Positions 63,732 to 64,000 of a stretch of DNA of 64,000 nt are shown piece by piece (position 1 is the first letter of the stretch; each line of letters starts with the position of its first letter). A program made the translations under genes and the position numbers. The DNA is from Hyphomicrobiales bacterium (GTDB lineage: Bacteria; Pseudomonadota; Alphaproteobacteria; Rhodospirillales; JACKKN01). The stretch covers positions 1 to 64,000 of the forward strand of contig JACKKN010000018.1 of assembly GCA_024236415.1 (NCBI GenBank). Direction: 5' to 3'. The notes beneath the pieces were generated by a model that had not been told where the DNA came from, did not search any database, and saw only the letters and a program-made list of their open reading frames with translations.

Positions 63732-64000
63732 TCAGCCCCTCTTCGACTTCTTGTCGGCGCCGTGGCCGTGATAGGTGCGGGACGGCGAGAACTCGCCGAA
63801 CTTGTGCCCGATCATGTCCTCGGTCACCAGCACCGGCACGAATTTCTGGCCGTTGTAGACGCCGAACGTCAGTCCCACGAACTGCGGCAGGATCGTAGTC
63901 CGCCGCGACCAAGTCTTGATGACCTCGTTGCGCCCCGAGGCGCGCACGGTCTCCGCCTTCTTCAGCAGATACCCGTCGACGAACGGTCCTTTCCAAACGG
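63732..64000 (-). CDS. rpsS: 30S ribosomal protein S19 (N-terminus cut by the window edge)
   Basis: 88 full codons plus two bases are visible. The frame is open to the window end, where it reads VWKGPFVDGYLLKKAE, so only about four residues (expected MARS) are missing. FGVYNGQKFVPVLVTEDMIGH and FSPSRTYHGHG are the S19 motifs. Confidence 0.95.
   Translation of the reverse strand, partial: VWKGPFVDGYLLKKAETVRASGRNEVIKTWSRRTTILPQFVGLTFGVYNGQKFVPVLVTEDMIGHKFGEFSPSRTYHGHGADKKSKRG

Overview
The window is about 64 kb of GC-rich chromosomal DNA from an alphaproteobacterium, most likely of the Rhodospirillales type. The reasons are the C4-pathway 5-aminolevulinate synthase, an ATP12-family chaperone, a DUF1489 protein, a LiuR-controlled leucine-degradation cluster, and the ribosomal S10-spc-alpha block followed by degP, rarA, crcB and rluC. 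Species cannot be fixed from the sequence. No CRISPR array, prophage, transposase or origin was seen. Nearly everything looks like core metabolism plus two peptide-uptake modules.

Layout. 1-2.9 kb: end of a solute-binding protein, a palindromic intergenic repeat, an antisense dCMP deaminase and two peptide-type ABC permeases. 2.9-9.3 kb: tandem universal stress protein, class III aminotransferase, hemA, pyrE, a PadR-like protein and two degenerate phosphorelay proteins (an HPt-like protein without its histidine, and a receiver without its acidic pair). 9.4-26.2 kb: leucine/isovalerate catabolism. A long leftward operon runs from a thioesterase at 23.7 kb through isovaleryl-CoA dehydrogenase, thiolase, another acyl-CoA dehydrogenase and both methylcrotonyl-CoA carboxylase subunits to 12.7 kb. 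HMG-CoA lyase sits further left, in an overlapping trio with DUF1489 and a DapA-like aldolase. Acetoacetyl-CoA synthetase and the MerR regulator LiuR lie to the right. Two LiuR-type palindromes (23753-23768 and 26221-26236) overlap the promoters of the two units. Together the genes can take isovaleryl-CoA through HMG-CoA to acetoacetate, acetoacetyl-CoA and acetyl-CoA.

26.2-39 kb: MgtE, tRNA-Leu(GAG), lipB overlapping a zinc-sensor-type diguanylate cyclase, a propionyl-CoA carboxylase operon (pccB, 2TM protein, pccA and two acylphosphatase-fold proteins, one lacking catalytic residues), a small secreted orphan, ATP12, a large AsmA protein with internal repeats, and a phosphoglycolate phosphatase-like HAD protein. 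39-46.8 kb: one leftward operon with a complete peptide ABC importer, an M20 deacylase and a P1 peptidase. 47.1-52.7 kb: an OmpA-type lipoprotein, RluC, fluoride channel, RarA, a small membrane protein and a DegP/DegQ protease.

52.8-64 kb: the ribosomal block, all leftward, from rpsS (cut by the window edge) to rplQ. A near-consensus sigma70 promoter drives rpsM-rpsK-rpoA-rplQ from the adk-rpsM gap. The least explained features are the inactive acylphosphatase paralogue next to an intact one, the degenerate phosphorelay pair, the inverted repeat around the rpsM promoter, and the AsmA repeats. I saw no convincing wholly new multi-gene system.
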